Both the position numbers and the translations under genes were made by a program. Positions 1-6,591 of a stretch of 9,452 nt of DNA are shown piece by piece. The notes below the pieces were generated by a model, which was not told the DNA's origin, ran no database searches, and was given only the letters and a program-made list of their open reading frames with translations. Source of the stretch: Anaerolineae bacterium (GTDB lineage Bacteria; Chloroflexota; Anaerolineae; Aggregatilineales; Aggregatilineaceae); assembly GCA_020848665.1 (NCBI GenBank), contig JADLHR010000370.1:1-9452 (forward strand), written 5' to 3'. How positions within the stretch are numbered: the first letter of the stretch is position 1; every line of letters starts with the position of its first letter.

Positions 1-121
1 GCCACCCCCCCATCCTTCCGACCTGCGGTCGGCTTTCCTTCCCCCAGAGCGAGGGAAGGAAAAAAACAGAGCGGACTCCCCTTCCCTCATTTTGGGGGCA
101 AGGGGCCGGGGGATGGGGGGC
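1..121. repeat. Nested inverted-repeat intergenic element (MITE/REP-like candidate)
   Basis: This non-coding element has outer arms 6-15 and 111-120 that are perfect 10-bp reverse complements (C-run plus ATCC against GGAT plus G-run). Inside are three further hairpins: 18-23/27-32 (6 bp, 3-nt loop), 34-43/53-62 (10 bp, 9-nt loop) and 78-83/100-105 (6 bp). No reading frame is credible here. A chain of hairpins closed by terminal inverted repeats is the usual look of a non-autonomous palindromic repeat, and it could equally end an upstream transcript. Only one copy is in the window, so repetition in the genome is inferred, and the left edge may be cut by the window. Confidence 0.5.
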
Positions 122-190
122 TTTACCTGGCGCGCAAGTGCATAACACGCTCTAGGCGACCGGGCCGAAGTCGGGAAAACAGCGCCAGGA

Positions 191-241
191 GCCTCGCCTC
201 CCGTCTCGCTTCCGCACGCCGGAAGGGGCCAGAGGCGGGGC
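191..241 (+). promoter_or_regulatory. Structured region in the eno upstream leader
   Basis: Bases 191-200 pair with 232-241 over 10 bp (nine Watson-Crick pairs and one G-U). A second hairpin nests inside, 209-214 with 220-225 over 6 bp and a 5-nt loop. The structure ends about 90 nt before the eno start codon. It could be an mRNA leader structure or the end of an upstream transcript; only CTTT follows it, so a U-tract terminator is weak. Apart from this and the element at 1-121, nothing gene-like was seen in the first 330 bases, and no convincing eno promoter was found. The pairing is read directly; a role is inferred. Confidence 0.35.
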
Positions 242-330
242 TTTGCGGGGCAGGCTGTCCGCCTCGCGCGCTGGAAACCGCATCACTGAACACGAGATTG
301 CTCTGCATCCTATATTGAGGAGAAACCGTG

Positions 331-1623
331 ATGTCAATTATCGAGAATGTCATCGGGCGTGAAGTGCTGGACTCGCGCGGGAACCCGACTGTCGAGGTCG
401 AAGTGACCCTGAGCGACGGCTCGTTTGGGCGCGCTATTGTTCCGAGCGGGGCGAGCACTGGCGAGTACGAGGCCGTCGAGCTGCGCGACGGCGACAAGAA
501 GCGTTACGGCGGCAAGGGGGTGCTGAAGGCTGTCGGCCATGTTAACGACGAGATCGCTGACGCGCTGCTGGGTTGGGATGCAACCGATCAGATGTCGATC
601 GACAAGCTGCTGATTGACCTGGACGGCACGCCGAATAAGGGCAAGCTGGGCGCGAACGCGATCCTGGGCGCGTCGCTGGCCGTGGCGCATGCCGCTGCGT
701 CGAGCGTGGGCCTGCCGCTCTACCGCTATCTCGGCGGTGTCTACGCGCATACGCTGCCTGTGCCGATGATGAACATCCTCAACGGTGGCAAGCACGCCGC
801 CGACAGCACTGACTTCCAGGAATTCATGGTCATGCCGGTCGGCGCAGAAACTTTCACCGAGGCCGTGCGCTGGTCCGCCGAGATTTACCAGAGTCTGAAG
901 AAAGTCCTGTCGGGCAAGGGTTACCGCACCACCGTCGGCGATGAGGGCGGCTTCGCGCCGAGCCTGCCGAGCAACGAAGGCGCAATCGAGGTTATCCTCG
1001 AAGCAATTGAAAAAGCCGGTTACGTTGCTGGCGAGCAGGTCTACCTGGCGCTCGACCCGGCCGTGAGCGAGATTTACCAGGATGGCAAGTATGTCCTGGC
1101 GAAGGAAGGCCGCGAGCTGACCGGCGAGCAAATGGTCGATTTCTGGGCGACGTGGGTCGAAAAGTACCCCATCATCTCGATTGAAGATGGCCTGGATCAG
1201 AACGACTGGGATCACTGGCAGATGCTCCGCCAGCGAATTGGCGACCGCGTGCAGCTTGTCGGCGATGACCTGCTGGTGACCAACCCGGAGCGCGTCCAGA
1301 AGGCGATTGAGCTTCAGGCGTGCAACTCGCTGCTGTGCAAGGTCAACCAGATCGGTACGCTGACCGAGTCGATCGCCGCCAGCCGCCTCAGCCAGACACA
1401 CAACTGGACGGTTGTCGTCAGCCACCGCAGCGGCGAAACCGAAGACGCGACGATCGCGGACCTCGTCGTTGCGCTCAACGCCGGGCAGATCAAGACCGGC
1501 GCTCCGGCGCGCTCTGACCGGATTGCCAAGTACAACCAGTTGATCCGCATCGAGGAAGAGCTGGGCGAAGTCGCGGTCTACGCGGGCCGCAACGCCTTCC
1601 CGAATATCAAGCGCGCGCTGTAG
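331..1623 (+). CDS. eno: Enolase (phosphopyruvate hydratase)
   Basis: Cytosolic glycolytic enzyme that interconverts 2-phosphoglycerate and phosphoenolpyruvate with Mg2+. The 430-aa length is standard for bacterial enolases. Family motifs lie in order: DSRGNPT near residues 14-20, the SGASTGEYEA substrate loop at 39-48, H155 and E164 in the GGKH...DFQEFM segment, GDEGGFAP with catalytic E205, metal ligands D242 (LALDP), E285 (SIEDG) and D312 (VGDDL), catalytic lysine K337 in LCKVNQIGTLTES, SHRSGETED from 364, and K388. All catalytic residues appear present. The ATG at 331 is preferred over the GTG at 328 because AGGAG at 318-322 lies 8 nt upstream of it. The loop after H155 reads AADST where many enolases have ADNNV, a modest departure. 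Pyruvate kinase follows on the same strand after 120 nt. Identification is secure. Confidence 0.98.
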   Translation: MSIIENVIGREVLDSRGNPTVEVEVTLSDGSFGRAIVPSGASTGEYEAVELRDGDKKRYGGKGVLKAVGHVNDEIADALLGWDATDQMSIDKLLIDLDGTPNKGKLGANAILGASLAVAHAAASSVGLPLYRYLGGVYAHTLPVPMMNILNGGKHAADSTDFQEFMVMPVGAETFTEAVRWSAEIYQSLKKVLSGKGYRTTVGDEGGFAPSLPSNEGAIEVILEAIEKAGYVAGEQVYLALDPAVSEIYQDGKYVLAKEGRELTGEQMVDFWATWVEKYPIISIEDGLDQNDWDHWQMLRQRIGDRVQLVGDDLLVTNPERVQKAIELQACNSLLCKVNQIGTLTESIAASRLSQTHNWTVVVSHRSGETEDATIADLVVALNAGQIKTGAPARSDRIAKYNQLIRIEEELGEVAVYAGRNAFPNIKRAL

Positions 1624-1642
1624 ATCGGGCGTAGATCGGGCA
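1621..1642. repeat. 11-bp tandem duplication at the eno stop codon
   Basis: TAGATCGGGCG at 1621-1631 is repeated as TAGATCGGGCA at 1632-1642, with one mismatch in the last base. The first copy begins with the eno stop codon. It looks like a short slippage duplication just after the coding region; no function is implied. Confidence 0.7.
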
Positions 1643-1672
1643 CGGTTCGGGCGAGCGATTGAGCACATCGAC

Positions 1673-1710
1673 CAGGCCTGGGACGGGTCAGCGCACTCCT
1701 CCCAGGCCTG
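1673..1710 (+). promoter_or_regulatory. GC-rich hairpin between eno and pyk (attenuator or weak terminator)
   Basis: CAGGCCTGGGA at 1673-1683 pairs perfectly with TCCCAGGCCTG at 1700-1710, an 11-bp stem with a 16-nt loop. Each arm also holds the palindrome CAGGCCTG. The downstream bases are TGTTTCGG, too few T residues for a strong intrinsic terminator. It sits 33 nt before the pyk start, so it could partly attenuate read-through from eno, stabilise a processed mRNA end, or bind a protein. The structure is seen; the role is inferred. Confidence 0.5.
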
Positions 1711-1743
1711 TGTTTCGGCGTGGAGAGAAAGGATCGAAGTCGC

Positions 1744-3219
1744 ATGAGCACGATGGATCATTACAAGCGGACCAAGATCGTCGCCACGATCGGTCCGGCG
1801 ACACAGCATCCCGGCATGTTGCGCGCGATGATCCGCGCGGGGATGGATGTGGCGCGGATCAACTTCAGTCACGGCGATCTGGAGACGCACGCCAAGAACA
1901 TCGCTAACATCCGGCGCCTGGCTGCTGAGGAGAACGCGGTGGTCGCGCTCATGGCGGACCTGCAAGGCCCCAAGCTGCGCCTTGGCAACCTGAGCGTCGA
2001 ACCGTTGGAGCTGACTGAGGGTGATATCGTGACCTTCACGGCGACCGATCCGCTCGACCCGGAGCAGCCGTTTCTGGTGCCGTTCCCGCATACTGATGTG
2101 CTGCACGATTTCAAACTCGGTGACCGGCTGCTGATCGACGACGGCCAGATCGAGCTGGTTGTGCGGTCCAAGACCGGCAGCAATGTCAGCGCCGAGGTGA
2201 TCATCGGCGGCACGCTGTCCTCGCGCAAGGGCGTGAGCGTGCCCGACACCGCGCTGACGCTGTCTTCGATCACGGATGAAGACCGCGAGCACGTCAGGTT
2301 CGCGCTGGAGCAGCGCGTTGACTATGTCGCGATGTCGTTTGTGCGGTCTGCCGACGATCTGCGCGAGTTGCGCTGGCTGGTGCGTCACATGAACGGCGAC
2401 GTGGCGTTGGTCGCCAAGATCGAGAAGGCCGAGGCGCTCGCCAATTTCGAGGCTATCCTGGAACAGTCCGACGCGATCATGGTGGCGCGCGGCGATCTCG
2501 GCGTCGAGACGCCCGCCGAGCGCGTGCCGGTTCACCAGAAGAACATCATCCGCCGCTGCAACGAGGCGGGCAAACCGGTCATCACGGCGACGCAGATGCT
2601 CAACAGCATGATCGACAACCCGCGCCCGACACGCGCCGAGGCGAGTGACGTGGCGAACGCAATCTTTGACGGGACCGACGCGATCATGCTGTCCGGCGAG
2701 ACGGCGGTCGGCAAGTACCCACTCCAGGCCGTTGAGGTAATGGTGCGGATCGCCGAGATCGCAGAAGAGTTCATGCGGACGCACCCTGACCCGCATTTCG
2801 GACGGCTGTCGCTTGATGCGCTGATGAGCGAGCACCGGCGCGGCGTTCCGGCGGCGATCAGCCATGTCACCAGCCAGCTCGCGGAAATGCTTGGCGCGCG
2901 GCTGATCGTCGCCAGCACGTATTCCGGCTATACCGCGCGGCGTGTCGCGCGCGAGCGCCCCAGCACGCCGATTCTGGCGGCGACGCCAAACCAGGTCACC
3001 TACAACCGGCTGGCGCTGGTGTGGGGCGTGACGCCCATTCTGGTTGAGGAGTTCAAGACAATCGACGAAATGATCCGCGTGGCGGTCGAGCAGGCGCGGA
3101 CGCTCAAGCTGGTCGAGCAGGACGATACGATGGTCATTATCGGCGGCGTCCCCTTTGGCATCGGCGGCCAGACGAACTTCCTGAAAGTTCTGCGTGTAGG
3201 CGACATGGATCGCGCCTAG
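1744..3219 (+). CDS. pyk: Pyruvate kinase
   Basis: Cytosolic enzyme transferring phosphate from phosphoenolpyruvate to ADP, giving ATP and pyruvate. Length is 491 aa from the chosen ATG. Motifs: KIVATIGPAT at 11-20, ARINFSHG with R38, GPKLRLG at 75-81, KGVSVPD at 162-168, the signature around catalytic K225 (VAKIEKAEAL), metal ligands E227 and D251 (ARGDLG), T283 in TATQMLNSM, and PTRAEASDVANAIFDGTDAIMLSGETA at 295-321. The C-terminal domain from about 365 ends in the family-typical GGVPFGIGGQTNFLKV. An in-frame GTG at 1720 would add eight residues. The ATG at 1744 is preferred because AAAGGA at 1728-1733 lies 10 nt before it and the sequence then begins as usual for the family. It is probably co-expressed with eno and the AEC permease that starts 5 nt later. 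Allosteric control cannot be read from sequence. Confidence 0.98.
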   Translation: MSTMDHYKRTKIVATIGPATQHPGMLRAMIRAGMDVARINFSHGDLETHAKNIANIRRLAAEENAVVALMADLQGPKLRLGNLSVEPLELTEGDIVTFTATDPLDPEQPFLVPFPHTDVLHDFKLGDRLLIDDGQIELVVRSKTGSNVSAEVIIGGTLSSRKGVSVPDTALTLSSITDEDREHVRFALEQRVDYVAMSFVRSADDLRELRWLVRHMNGDVALVAKIEKAEALANFEAILEQSDAIMVARGDLGVETPAERVPVHQKNIIRRCNEAGKPVITATQMLNSMIDNPRPTRAEASDVANAIFDGTDAIMLSGETAVGKYPLQAVEVMVRIAEIAEEFMRTHPDPHFGRLSLDALMSEHRRGVPAAISHVTSQLAEMLGARLIVASTYSGYTARRVARERPSTPILAATPNQVTYNRLALVWGVTPILVEEFKTIDEMIRVAVEQARTLKLVEQDDTMVIIGGVPFGIGGQTNFLKVLRVGDMDRA

Positions 3220-3224
3220 GCGCC

Positions 3225-4142
3225 ATGTCGACCTTCTTTGAGATCGCGTACAACATCATCGCGCCGATCTTCCTCGTGGTCGGCGCGGCGGTTTTCCTCG
3301 ACCGGCGGCTGCATATCGACCCTCGCCCGCTGTCGCAAATGGTTGTCTACCTGTTCACTCCCTTCCTGGTGCTTGACGGTATTGCGAAATCCGACCTGAC
3401 TGGCGCTGAGACGGGGCAGATCGCCGGAGCCGCGCTGGGCATCTCGGCGCTGATGGCGCTGGCAGGCTGGACGGTCGCACGAGCGGTGGGGCTGGACCGG
3501 AGACTGATCGCCGTCTTCGTGCTGAGCGTGACGCTTATGAACGCGGGGAACTATGGCATTCCGCTTAACCGCTTCGCGTTCGGCGCGGAGGGCGAAGCGC
3601 GCGCCATGATCTTCTTTGTGATCACGGTCGCATTCTCGAATACGTTCGGTGTCTTCCTGGCGTCGAGCGGGACCGTCTCGACGCGGCGCGCGCTGCGCAA
3701 CATGCTGAGCGTGCCCTTGCCCTATGCGGTGGTCGCGGGGTTTGCGCTGAATGGGCTGGATATCACGCTCCCGACGCCAGTCGCGCGGGCGACATCCCTG
3801 CTGGCACAGGCATCCGTCCCGGCGATGCTCACTGTGCTGGGCTTCCAGTTATCGCGCGCCCCGCTGCGCGTGCGCACGTTACGGGCCGTGCTGCTGGCGG
3901 TGGGGATGCGGCTGGCGCTTGCCCCGGTGATCGCGCTGCCGCTGGTGGCGCTGCTCGACCTGAGCGGCGTTGGGCGGCAGGTCGCGCTGGTGCAGTCGTC
4001 GATGCCGACGGCGGTCGTTGGAGGCGTGCTTGCGACGGAATTCAGCGGGCCGCAGGACGCGGAGTTCATCACGTCCGTGATTCTGATCAGCACGGCGCTG
4101 AGCACGGTCTCGCTGAGCGTGCTGCTCGCGCTGCTCATGTAG
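3225..4142 (+). CDS. AEC (auxin efflux carrier) family transporter
   Basis: Integral membrane permease of 305 aa. The sequence is strongly hydrophobic with about ten predicted membrane segments (roughly 4-25, 36-53, 64-88, 93-112, 124-146, 160-177, 190-208, 219-241, 250-270, 281-304), the usual AEC topology of two five-helix halves. NAGNYGIP at 106-113 matches the conserved GN-G-P break in the first half, and SSMPTAV at 258-264 is the matching site in the second. Characterised bacterial relatives move malate, malonate or other small organic anions, but the substrate here cannot be called. The ATG lies 5 nt after the pyk stop with no strong ribosome site. A 12-bp palindrome (3212-3223) fills that gap, so translational coupling to pyk is likely. 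The tight link suggests a carboxylate related to pyruvate, by inference only. Confidence 0.9.
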   Translation: MSTFFEIAYNIIAPIFLVVGAAVFLDRRLHIDPRPLSQMVVYLFTPFLVLDGIAKSDLTGAETGQIAGAALGISALMALAGWTVARAVGLDRRLIAVFVLSVTLMNAGNYGIPLNRFAFGAEGEARAMIFFVITVAFSNTFGVFLASSGTVSTRRALRNMLSVPLPYAVVAGFALNGLDITLPTPVARATSLLAQASVPAMLTVLGFQLSRAPLRVRTLRAVLLAVGMRLALAPVIALPLVALLDLSGVGRQVALVQSSMPTAVVGGVLATEFSGPQDAEFITSVILISTALSTVSLSVLLALLM

Positions 4143-4158
4143 CTCATGTAGCTCATGT
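4133..4158. repeat. 9-bp tandem repeat over the AEC gene stop codon
   Basis: GCTCATGTA occurs at 4133-4141 and 4142-4150, followed by a truncated GCTCATGT at 4151-4158, about 2.9 copies. Because the unit is 9 bp, it duplicates the in-frame end CTC-ATG-TAG and gives two consecutive in-frame stop codons (4140-4142 and 4149-4151). It occupies much of the short gap before the convergent WD40 gene, which ends at 4183. No terminator hairpin was found between the two genes. Confidence 0.8.
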
Positions 4159-4182
4159 GGCGCGGCGGCGCTGCGTCCCAGC

Positions 4183-5934
4183 TTACGACTCGCCGGGGAC
4201 GCCCCACAGCCGCAGCGTGCTGCCCGATGGACCGGTGGTGAGAATTGCCAGCGCCGCGCCGCTAGCCGCGAACGACAGATCGACGATTGCGCTGTCTCCC
4301 GCGCCGGGCAGCGCGATCGCGCCCAGCCGCTCTCGCTGCGACACGTCCCACAGGCCCAACACCGCCGCGTCATTCTGGCCGCCACCCGTGACCAGCAGCC
4401 CGCCTGCGGGCACGAACGCCAGCGCGCGCATCGGGACGCCGCCGTCTTCGAGCGCCATTCCGCCGCCCGCTGCGCTGTCCCACAGACGGATCGATCCATC
4501 CTCTCCGGTAGAGGCGATTAGCGCGGCGTCGGGGCTGAAGGCGACCTCCCACACCGGGCCGCTGTGCCCTTTGAGGACTGCGACCGGCGTCTGGCTGACA
4601 AGGTCCCACAGGCGCACGGTGTGATCGTCCGCGCCCGACGCCAGCAGCGTCCCGTCCGGGCTGAAGGCCAGAGAGCGCACCGGGCCGCTGTGGCCTTCCA
4701 GGCGCCCGATTGGGCCGGGTGATGTCAGGTCCCAGAGCAGGATCGCAGCGGGATCGCCCGGCGCGCCGCCTCCCGACGCGAGCAGCGTCCCCTCCGGGTT
4801 GAAGGCCAGCGCGCGGACTGGCGCATGATGCCCGGTCAGTACGGCGGTCTGGCCGCCGGTCGTGACTTCCCACAGGCGTAGGGTGCCGTCGTCGTGGGCG
4901 GTGACCATCTGCCCGCTGCCGGCAGCCGGGTTAAATGACACGGCGTGCACCGGACTGCCGGACACCCGCAGCAGGCGCGGTGGCGCGCCGAAATCCCTGG
5001 CGGCGAACAGCCAGATGCCCTGCTGCGCGGTGACTGCCAGCGTCCGTCCGTCGGCAGACCACGCGATTGCGCTGGCTGTCCCCTCAATCGGGCGGTTGAT
5101 CAGCTCGCTGAGGTTGAGCGCATTCTCCAGCGTGACCGGCGCCCGGCCAGGCGGCAGGCCCAGGTCCGCGCCGGGCTGCGGCGTTGGCGCTGGGCTGGGA
5201 GTAACGCTGGCGGACGGCGCGCCGCTCAGCGGCTCAAGCCAGTACACGTCATTCTGCGCCTCGAACATCCAGCCGATCAGCCGCTGGTAATCGACCTGCC
5301 ACCACACCTGGCTGCTGCCACACTCCGGCCCGCTGACGATAATCAGCATTTGCCCCGGCTGAACTGAGCCGACGACCGTGCGGTCGATGCCTGGCGCGGC
5401 GCGCAGTTGGATGGGCGCACCGCGGTCGGCAGCGCGCGCGCTCTGGCCGACCGCCAGCCGGGTCGGAAGCGCATCCGGACATACGTCGCGGCCTCGCGGC
5501 GCAGCAGTGGGCGGGGTGGTCGGCAGCGGGGTCGGAGCAGCAATGTGCGGCGTCGGCGAGGGCGTCACGCCGCCGGTTGGGCACAGGACAACACGTGCAC
5601 CGTCGCGCGTGACACGGTAATCGTAGGTCGCGCCGCGAAAGCTGACGATGATGCGATAGCCGGACGTGGGGCGCGGCTCGTAGTCCTCGTTGGGCAGCGG
5701 GCAGCCGAGGCTGGTGTCGTCGAAGGTGCGCTGGCTCCAGCGCCAGCCGTCCAGGTCGCCGGCGGTAATGGCCCGACCTTCGCGGCGGCTGAGGTCGTCC
5801 AGCACAGCGGGCAGCACGGGCGGACCGTCGCCCTGCGCCAGCGCTGCACGCGGCGCGATTACCGCTGCCAGCAGAATGAGCGCGACGAGCAACGTTCTGA
5901 CCGGAGTCCGACATGTCGCGCCGCGCTTAGCCAT
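4183..5934 (-). CDS. Secreted SLGCP-domain / SH3-like / seven-blade WD40 protein
   Basis: 583-aa exported protein of unknown role. Residues 1-33 form a signal peptide: basic start, hydrophobic 14-27, and ALA before a likely cut at 33/34. Residues 38-118 hold a small domain with DDTSLGCPLP, SGYRIIVSF, TYDYRV and VVLC, a pattern I associate with exported Chloroflexota and cyanobacterial proteins. A Pro/Thr/Ser linker follows (about 122-147). An SH3b-like region with two Cys (152, 205) spans about 150-236, including LRAAPG, VVGSVQPGQ and WWQV...IGWM. After a second linker, seven WD40 blades occupy 282-577; the clearest are 3 to 5 (GHxxPVxxLAFxPDGxLLASG...LWD). Seven blades close a propeller, suggesting a protein-binding scaffold outside the membrane. 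The ATG has GAGG 7 nt upstream and lies 20 nt after the zinc-ribbon gene, so the two are probably one operon. No catalytic motif was seen. Confidence 0.9.
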   Translation of the reverse strand: MAKRGATCRTPVRTLLVALILLAAVIAPRAALAQGDGPPVLPAVLDDLSRREGRAITAGDLDGWRWSQRTFDDTSLGCPLPNEDYEPRPTSGYRIIVSFRGATYDYRVTRDGARVVLCPTGGVTPSPTPHIAAPTPLPTTPPTAAPRGRDVCPDALPTRLAVGQSARAADRGAPIQLRAAPGIDRTVVGSVQPGQMLIIVSGPECGSSQVWWQVDYQRLIGWMFEAQNDVYWLEPLSGAPSASVTPSPAPTPQPGADLGLPPGRAPVTLENALNLSELINRPIEGTASAIAWSADGRTLAVTAQQGIWLFAARDFGAPPRLLRVSGSPVHAVSFNPAAGSGQMVTAHDDGTLRLWEVTTGGQTAVLTGHHAPVRALAFNPEGTLLASGGGAPGDPAAILLWDLTSPGPIGRLEGHSGPVRSLAFSPDGTLLASGADDHTVRLWDLVSQTPVAVLKGHSGPVWEVAFSPDAALIASTGEDGSIRLWDSAAGGGMALEDGGVPMRALAFVPAGGLLVTGGGQNDAAVLGLWDVSQRERLGAIALPGAGDSAIVDLSFAASGAALAILTTGPSGSTLRLWGVPGES

Positions 5935-5954
5935 GCCGTGGCCTCAAGGCAGTC

Positions 5955-6500
5955 TCAATACGGGTCGTTCTCGACGAACTCGACTGGTGCGTCGGCGGGC
6001 GCCGCGCCGTCGAAATCCGCTTCGGTCGTGGGGGAGACAACTCTGGCAGTCTGGGCGGGGTCGTAGGCGACCTGCGGCGTGGCGCACACCGGGCAGATGT
6101 TCCAGGCAAGCTCAAGCATCGTCTCGCACGCGACGCACGGCTTCTTGAGCTTGGTGTGGCAGTACGGGCACACCTGCCAGGCGTCTTTGACCGGACGCCC
6201 GCAGCCAGGGCAGAGCGGTTTTTCCTCAATATTCTGAAGCAGCGCCTCTTCTTCGAGCGACCGCTCGTAGGACTCGGCCAGCGTCTCTGACGGGCGCAGC
6301 ATGACGTAGATCAACAGCCCGAAGACGTTCAGCACTGCGACCACCAGCGCCGCCGCGATCTGAGCCAGCGGATCGCGCGAGCGCTGTCGCATGTCACGCC
6401 ACGTCCAGATGATCAGGCCCAGCCATAGCGCGGCGCTGACGCCGCCGCAGGCCGTCACGGCGTAGAGTAAAAGGGTGTTCAGTGTGTCCTGATCGATCAT
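5955..6500 (-). CDS. Two-TM membrane protein with double zinc ribbon
   Basis: 181-aa protein starting MIDQDTLNTL. Hydrophobic segments at about 8-33 and 47-68 are likely membrane helices joined by a basic loop (WRDMRQRSRD). A charged stretch (72-93) leads to four CxxC knuckles: CPGC 97-100, CPYC 111-114, CVAC 122-125 and CPVC 136-139. This is the double-zinc-ribbon arrangement and would bind two Zn ions. The last 40 residues are acidic and probably disordered. The ATG at 6498-6500 is chosen over an upstream in-frame ATG at 6570-6572, which would lie inside the -10 region. GGAG at 6508-6511 sits 7 nt before the chosen start, and the promoter at 6563-6591 gives a leader of about 55 nt. The ribbon may bind protein or nucleic acid at the membrane; no specific function is known to me. 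Confidence 0.88.
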   Translation of the reverse strand: MIDQDTLNTLLLYAVTACGGVSAALWLGLIIWTWRDMRQRSRDPLAQIAAALVVAVLNVFGLLIYVMLRPSETLAESYERSLEEEALLQNIEEKPLCPGCGRPVKDAWQVCPYCHTKLKKPCVACETMLELAWNICPVCATPQVAYDPAQTARVVSPTTEADFDGAAPADAPVEFVENDPY

Positions 6501-6562
6501 GCGTTTTCTCCGCGATCGGCGCGGGCAGGCCGGGGCAGGGCGCGTTCCGGCTGCCGGCGGCC

Positions 6563-6591
6563 AGTATAGCACGCCGCCGATCGCCGGGCAA
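6563..6591 (-). promoter_or_regulatory. Sigma-70-type promoter with extended -10 for the zinc-ribbon/WD40 unit
   Basis: Read on the minus strand, TTGCCC (6586-6591), a 17-nt spacer, then TATACT (6563-6568) preceded by TGC (6569-6571), an extended -10. Spacing is ideal, and the -35 begins right after the stop codon of the upstream FecR-like gene. A start point near 6556 is expected. A 7-bp inverted repeat (6555-6561 and 6573-6579) flanks the -10 box. Confidence 0.75.

Noticed and set aside
287..316. Possible eno promoter: TGAACA (287-292), 18-nt spacer, TATATT (311-316)
   Set aside because: Transcription would begin around 323, which would exclude the well-placed AGGAG ribosome site at 318-322.
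1720..1743. GTG start giving pyk eight extra residues
   Set aside because: The added segment is not typical of the family, and the ATG at 1744 has an AAAGGA site 10 nt upstream.
334..2865. An 843-codon open frame on the minus strand, opposite eno and pyk
   Set aside because: It lies antisense to two unmistakable glycolytic genes. Its product is Arg/His/Asp-rich with no recognisable domain. Long antisense frames are expected where sense codons end mostly in G or C.
3212..3223. 12-bp palindrome at the pyk stop codon as an operator
   Set aside because: It is a perfect palindrome, but it is short, overlaps coding sequence, and such GC palindromes are common at this composition.
6501..6572. Upstream in-frame start for the zinc-ribbon gene
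   Set aside because: That ATG overlaps the promoter -10 extension, so it would not be in the transcript; the added residues are Pro/Arg-rich and the later ATG has a good ribosome site.
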